NCBI RefSeq assembly: GCF_902729435.1
Contig: NZ_CACVCG010000042.1
Coordinates: forward strand, 1-64,000
Reading direction: 5' to 3'
Source of the DNA: Magnetospirillum sp. UT-4
GTDB lineage: Bacteria; Pseudomonadota; Alphaproteobacteria; Rhodospirillales; Magnetospirillaceae
Length of the DNA stretch: 64,000 bases
Shown: positions 60,802 through 64,000 of the stretch, piece after piece
How positions within the stretch are numbered: the stretch's first letter is position 1
Layout of the letters: each line of letters starts with the position of its first letter
Notes under the pieces: generated by a model
What the model was told of the DNA's origin: nothing
The model's database searches: none
Seen by the model: only the letters and a program-made list of their open reading frames with translations
Program-made: the position numbers and the translations under genes

Positions 60802-61291
60802 AGTCAACCAGGCCATGGGTGTCGTCACCCAGCGCTCCTCCGCCGTGCCGCTGTCGGTGATCGGTCCCGACGTGCGCATCGTCGGCGACATCATCACCCA
60901 GGGCGAGATGCAGATCGACGGCCAGGTCGAGGGCGACATCACCTGCCACAAGCTGGTGGTGGGCGAGGGCGCCGTCATCTCGGGCGCCGTCACCGCCGAG
61001 ACGGTGAAGGTCCACGGCACCCTGTCGGGCCGGGTCAATGCCGGCACCATCGTCATCGCCCGCTCGGCCAAGGTGGTCGGCGACATCAACCACGACAGCC
61101 TGGAGATCGAGGCCGGCGCCGAGATCGAGGGCCACATCGTGCGCAAGGCGCCGTCGGCCCATGACGGCAAGAAGGCCGCCGCCCCCCACGCCAAGAAGGG
61201 CAACGGCGCCGCCCAGCCGCAGCCGCAGCCGCAGCCCGAACCGGCCCCGGCCCCGGCAGAGCCGCCGGTGGAAATCCAGACGGTGAACTGA
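60782..61291 (+). CDS. Bactofilin
   Basis: The protein has 169 residues. The central beta-helix region (about 25-120) has repeats such as VIGPDVRIVGDIITQGEMQIDGQVEGDI and KLVVGEGAVISGAVTAETVKVHGTLSG. Flanking N-terminal and Pro/Gln/Lys-rich C-terminal tails are disordered, as usual. Bactofilins polymerise without nucleotide and act in curvature, stalk or division-site organisation. The coding region begins inside the M23 gene, supporting a functional pair. Confidence 0.92.
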   Translation: MFQRLAKVNQAMGVVTQRSSAVPLSVIGPDVRIVGDIITQGEMQIDGQVEGDITCHKLVVGEGAVISGAVTAETVKVHGTLSGRVNAGTIVIARSAKVVGDINHDSLEIEAGAEIEGHIVRKAPSAHDGKKAAAPHAKKGNGAAQPQPQPQPEPAPAPAEPPVEIQTVN

Positions 61292-61341
61292 GACTTCGCC
61301 CGGCTTGACGGCGCCGCCCGCGCCACCCATGCTTGGGCGCC

Positions 61342-62319
61342 ATGATCACCGTCTACAACAGCGCCAACGGAAAACTGATCCGCGGCGGCCCCGAGGTCGC
61401 CGATGCCAGCGCGCTGTGGCTCGACCTGCTGGCGCCGACGCCAGAGGAGGAGCAGGCCGTCGAAACCCTGCTCGGCATCGACGTCCCCACCCGCGAGGAG
61501 ATGCAGGAGATCGAGGTCTCCAGCCGGCTGTCGCGGGAAGGCGACGTGTTCTACATGACCACGCCGGTGCTGACCAATTCCACCGGCTTCAATCCCGAGA
61601 ACGTCGCCGTCACCTTCATCCTGGTGCGCGGCCTCCTGGTCACCGTGCGCTATGCCACGCCGCAGGCCATCGCCGGCTTCGTCGGCCGGCTGGAGCGCAT
61701 GCAGCCGCCGCCGGCCAGCGCCGGCGAGCTGACGCTGGGCCTGCTGGAAGCCATGGTCGATCGCATGGCCGACGTGCTGGAACGCATCGCGCTGGAACTG
61801 GACGGCATCTCGCACCGCATCTTCCACCAGGCGACCCCGGCGCGGCCGCGGCGGCGGACCAATTCGCGCGATCTCGAGGCGACCCTGCGCACCATCGGCC
61901 GCGGCGGCGACCTGCAATCCAAGGCCCGCGACACCATCCTGGGCCTGCGCCGCATCGTCGCCTTCCTGCCCACCGCCGCCGACACCCTGGGGGTGCGCGA
62001 CGCCGGCACCCGCATCAAGACCATCGGCCGTGACGTGCAGTCGCTGTCGGAATACGCCGACTTCCTCAACAACAAGATCGCCTTCCTGCTGAACGCCACG
62101 CTGGGCATGATCAGCATCCAGCAGAACAACATCATCAAGCTGTTCTCGGTGGTGGCGGTGCTGTTCCTGCCGCCGACCCTGGTGGCCAGCATCTACGGCA
62201 TGAACTTCCACTTCATGCCAGAGCTGGACAAGGCCTGGGGCTACCCCTTCGCCCTGCTGGCCATGCTGGCGGCGGCCCTGCTGCCCTACTGGATCTTCAA
62301 GCGCAAGGGCTGGCTGTAG
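61342..62319 (+). CDS. corA: CorA family magnesium transporter
   Basis: The protein has 325 residues. It has a soluble N-terminal funnel domain, a long stalk helix and two C-terminal helices. The YGMNF signature stands between the helices near residue 293, followed by PELDKAWGYPFALL. It forms a pentameric inner-membrane channel for Mg2+ and perhaps Co2+ or Ni2+. ATG 61342 was chosen. An upstream in-frame TTG would add three residues. Palindromic repeats follow the gene. Confidence 0.92.
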   Translation: MITVYNSANGKLIRGGPEVADASALWLDLLAPTPEEEQAVETLLGIDVPTREEMQEIEVSSRLSREGDVFYMTTPVLTNSTGFNPENVAVTFILVRGLLVTVRYATPQAIAGFVGRLERMQPPPASAGELTLGLLEAMVDRMADVLERIALELDGISHRIFHQATPARPRRRTNSRDLEATLRTIGRGGDLQSKARDTILGLRRIVAFLPTAADTLGVRDAGTRIKTIGRDVQSLSEYADFLNNKIAFLLNATLGMISIQQNNIIKLFSVVAVLFLPPTLVASIYGMNFHFMPELDKAWGYPFALLAMLAAALLPYWIFKRKGWL

Positions 62320-62395
62320 CCGGTTTCAGTTTGGTGAAATTTTCCGGCAGCACGCGCCATAGGCGCTGGTTCAGGCGGAAACTTCGCCCCATTCG

Positions 62396-62444
62396 GGCCT
62401 CACCCTTCGAGACGCCGCCTGCGGCGGCTCCTCAGGGTGAGGCT
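62396..62444. repeat. REP-like intergenic repeat, copy C
   Basis: CCTCACCCTTCGAGACG, a GCCGCCTGCGGCGG core and CTCCTCAGGGTGAGGCT form a near-perfect hairpin. It is the most compact of the three copies and lies just after corA. Confidence 0.8.
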
Positions 62445-62462
62445 ACGGATACGGAATGACCT

Positions 62463-62599
62463 AGAGCCGGATGCTATCAGGTTGAATCGCGAGGCGATCC
62501 AACCTGATAGCTGAATCCGCCTCTAAATCAATAAATTAGAGTGCGATTCAGACATTAGGTCGGCGCACCCCGTGCGCCGACCTAATGTCATCGCGCTCT
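62463..62599. repeat. Pair of adjacent palindromic elements
   Basis: The first hairpin (62463-62524) contains GCTATCAGGTTG / CAACCTGATAGC with an inner ATCGC-GAG-GCGAT, inside outer arms AGAGCCGGAT and ATCCGCCTCT. The second (62538-62599) contains GACATTAGGTCGGCGCAC and its exact 18-base complement around CCC, inside outer arms AGAGTGCGAT and ATCGCGCTCT. The outer arms of both elements are related, suggesting one family of repeats. Confidence 0.85.
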
Positions 62600-62631
62600 A
62601 AGTCTGCACCTGCGAGGGCGCCGTGCGGTCC

Positions 62632-62880
62632 TCAGGCCTTGGCGGCCTTCTTCGCCGCCGGCTTGGCGGCGGCCTTGGCCGGGGCCTTGGGGGCCGGGGC
62701 CTTGGCGGCCGCAGCCTTGGGCTTGGCCGCAGCCTTGGGCTTGGCCGGGGCCTTGGCCGGCTTGGCGGACTTCAGCTCGGCCTCGGCAGCCAGCCAGTAG
62801 TCCAGGTCGCGTCCCGGCGGGCACCCGTCGGTCTGCCACTTCCTGAAGGCCAGGTCCTTGATCTTGTCATGCTCGCTCAT
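62632..62880 (-). CDS. DUF2934 protein with an Ala/Lys/Pro-rich tail
   Basis: The protein has 82 residues. The first 38 match DUF2934 (IKDLAFRKWQTDGCPPGRDLDYWLAAE). The tail is a repetitive A/K/P sequence like the C-terminal domain of histone H1-like and HU-type proteins, so DNA or RNA binding is conceivable. ATG 62880 follows GGGGATCG. It is flanked by palindromic repeats on its 3' side. The function is unknown. Confidence 0.75.
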   Translation of the reverse strand: MSEHDKIKDLAFRKWQTDGCPPGRDLDYWLAAEAELKSAKPAKAPAKPKAAAKPKAAAAKAPAPKAPAKAAAKPAAKKAAKA

Positions 62881-62982
62881 CGGTCGATCCCCCTGCGGTC
62901 TGGTCCCGGGCACCGGAACACTACCGCAAGGGGGATACCGGTACAATCCCCCCGGCCGGGTCCCCGGGCGGGTGGGTTGGGC

Positions 62983-63426
62983 TCAGGCGGCGTGGCGGCG
63001 CTTGGCCTCGCGGGCGGCGTCCGCTTCCTCGGCCGAATAGGCCTTGCCCTGCCACAGCATGGCGTAGCCGGTCTCCTCGTTGCCGTTCTCGCACAGCTCG
63101 AGGACCTGGCGGAACAGCGGCTGGAAGGTGTCGCTGCGGTGGGACCGCTCGTGCTCCTCGAAGCTGCGCCAGAAGGTGACGATCAGCGCCTCGCGGTCCT
63201 TCAGCGGCGAATCCACGGTCTGGCCGGTGGTCGAGCCCTCGTTGGAGATGAAGCCGGCATTGAGGCAGACGAAGCCGCCGATGAAGCCGGTGTCGGAATG
63301 GTAGGTCTTCACGTTCTCGCACAGCAGCGCCACCCGCTCCTGCAAGTCGTCGACGTCGAAACCCTGCTTGAGGACGACGCGGTTGACGGTGACGACTCCG
63401 TCGTGGGGGAAACCGGAAATCAGCAT
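62983..63426 (-). CDS. Unknown protein, possibly of dimeric alpha-beta barrel type
   Basis: The protein has 147 residues and no signal peptide. GVVTVNRVVLKQGFDVDDLQERVALLCENVK at the N-terminus and DREALIVTFWRSFEEHERSHRSDTFQPLF later suggest the strand-helix pattern of antibiotic biosynthesis monooxygenase-like domains, in which an H in the helix can bind heme or substrate. This is a pattern impression, not a family match. AGGAGGATTGCC precedes ATG 63426. It is divergent from the TPR gene. Confidence 0.6.
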   Translation of the reverse strand: MLISGFPHDGVVTVNRVVLKQGFDVDDLQERVALLCENVKTYHSDTGFIGGFVCLNAGFISNEGSTTGQTVDSPLKDREALIVTFWRSFEEHERSHRSDTFQPLFRQVLELCENGNEETGYAMLWQGKAYSAEEADAAREAKRRHAA

Positions 63427-63536
63427 GGCAATCCTCCTGTATCAGCTGAGTCTAATATGGATAGTGAGACGCGATTTCAACAGGGGGTGGCGGCACACCC
63501 TTGCGCGAAAGTTACGGCTGCGGCAACAATGAGCGC

Positions 63537-64000
63537 ATGGGGAGCAGCATCAACGACAATCCGCAGATGGAGGCCGGCCGCGCCTTGGCCGCCGGCTCGC
63601 GGGCGTGGTCCGAGGGCCGGCTGGGCCAGGCGGCGGCCGATTTCGCCCGCGCCGCCCTGCTGTCGCCGGCCATGCCGCTGGCCCACGGCAATCTGGGGGT
63701 GGCGCTGCGCAAGCTGGGCCGGGTCGACGCCGCCATCGTCTGCTACCGCCGCGCCCTGTCGCTGACCCCGGACGAGCCGGCCCTGCATTCCAACCTGGGC
63801 AACGCCTTGCGTGAACGCGGCGAACTGACCGAGGCCGAGGAGCATCTGCGCCGCGCCGTCGCCGCCAATCCCACCGCCCAGTTCCGCTACAACCTGGCGC
63901 TGCTGCTGCGCGACCGCCGCCGCCATGCCGAGGCCCGCGAGATCCTGTCGGCCCTGCTGGCCGAAGCGCCCGACAACCCCGACTACGCCTGGGACAAGGC
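63537..64000 (+). CDS. TPR protein, 5' part only
   Basis: At least 154 residues are encoded before the window ends, and the frame stays open. Tandem tetratricopeptide repeats are evident, for example ANLGVAL-type units: AHGNLGVALRKLGRVDAAIVC, then HSNLGNALRERGELTEAEEHL and RYNLALLLRDRRRHAEAREIL. Proteins with this N-terminus often carry a glycosyltransferase or sulfotransferase domain later, which cannot be judged here. ATG 63537 is the likely start; ATG 63567 is an alternative. Confidence 0.75.
   Translation, partial: MGSSINDNPQMEAGRALAAGSRAWSEGRLGQAAADFARAALLSPAMPLAHGNLGVALRKLGRVDAAIVCYRRALSLTPDEPALHSNLGNALRERGELTEAEEHLRRAVAANPTAQFRYNLALLLRDRRRHAEAREILSALLAEAPDNPDYAWDK

Overview
The window is GC-rich alphaproteobacterial chromosome, most like Magnetospirillum or a near relative in the Rhodospirillaceae. 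This rests on gene content and synteny: PEP carboxykinase, ChvI/ChvG, short HprK, RapZ, EIIA, HPr, enzyme I and AhcY lie in the classic alphaproteobacterial order. It also fits the gpmI-envC-ctpA-deacetylase-rppH operon and the very GC-biased third codon positions. No rRNA, tRNA or CRISPR array was seen.

Left host block (1-26.8 kb). A minus-strand envelope and central-metabolism operon (gpmI, envC-like, ctpA, divergent polysaccharide deacetylase, rppH) is followed by pmbA/tldE, a small lipoprotein and a GTP-type PEP carboxykinase on the minus strand. Next come a HugZ-type protein, a PCuAC copper chaperone, and the chvI-chvG / hprK-rapZ-EIIA-ptsH / ptsI regulatory phosphotransfer cluster. No sugar permease (EIIBC) is present, so this PTS is probably a signalling chain acting with ChvGI on carbon and envelope control. 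The block ends with an aminotransferase, a DUF2125 protein, a ChaC-type cyclotransferase, an AT-rich PemK/MazF-like toxin gene, a GST-cupin pair, and ahcY with a perfect 18-bp palindrome in front of it.

Prophage-like block (about 26.8-50.3 kb). An S24/HTH repressor is divergent from a cluster of podovirus-type morphogenesis genes: T7 gp8-type portal, Bbp19-like protein, scaffold, capsid, tail tubular proteins A and B, tail fibre, terminase, SleB-type lysin and 3-TM holin. The Bbp19-like gene and general layout recall Bordetella phage BPP-1. No integrase, replication genes or reverse transcriptase are visible, so it is a reduced prophage or a domesticated particle. Several accessory loci interrupt the head and tail genes: a HicBA-like pair, a soluble chemoreceptor-like gene and a secreted Sel1-repeat gene.

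The most unusual part is 27.6-33.1 kb. Four paralogous secreted small proteins share a nearly identical 69-codon core and then switch abruptly to AT-rich divergent C-terminal halves. Three of the four sit in tandem units of about 735-739 bp. Each unit carries the same sigma70-like promoter, a 5' leader hairpin, a terminator, and a 22-codon remnant of the start of the downstream lysozyme gene. The same promoter and hairpin occur in front of two further phage transcription units, where a terminator stands between the leader and the gene. That suggests attenuation or RNA-based antitermination. The C-terminal half of the lysozyme is reused in a second phage protein at 40.1 kb.

Right host block (50.3-64 kb). 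The minus-strand genes cca, a CoA-pyrophosphatase NUDIX gene and a DUF1285 gene are divergent from a MoxR-DUF58-BatA/DUF4159-GATase-like operon. An M23 peptidase gene overlapping a bactofilin gene and corA follow. After these come a cluster of palindromic repeats, a DUF2934 gene, an unidentified conserved-looking gene and the start of a TPR gene cut off by the window end. A REP-like repeat occurs three times, at the left edge, before ptsI and after corA.
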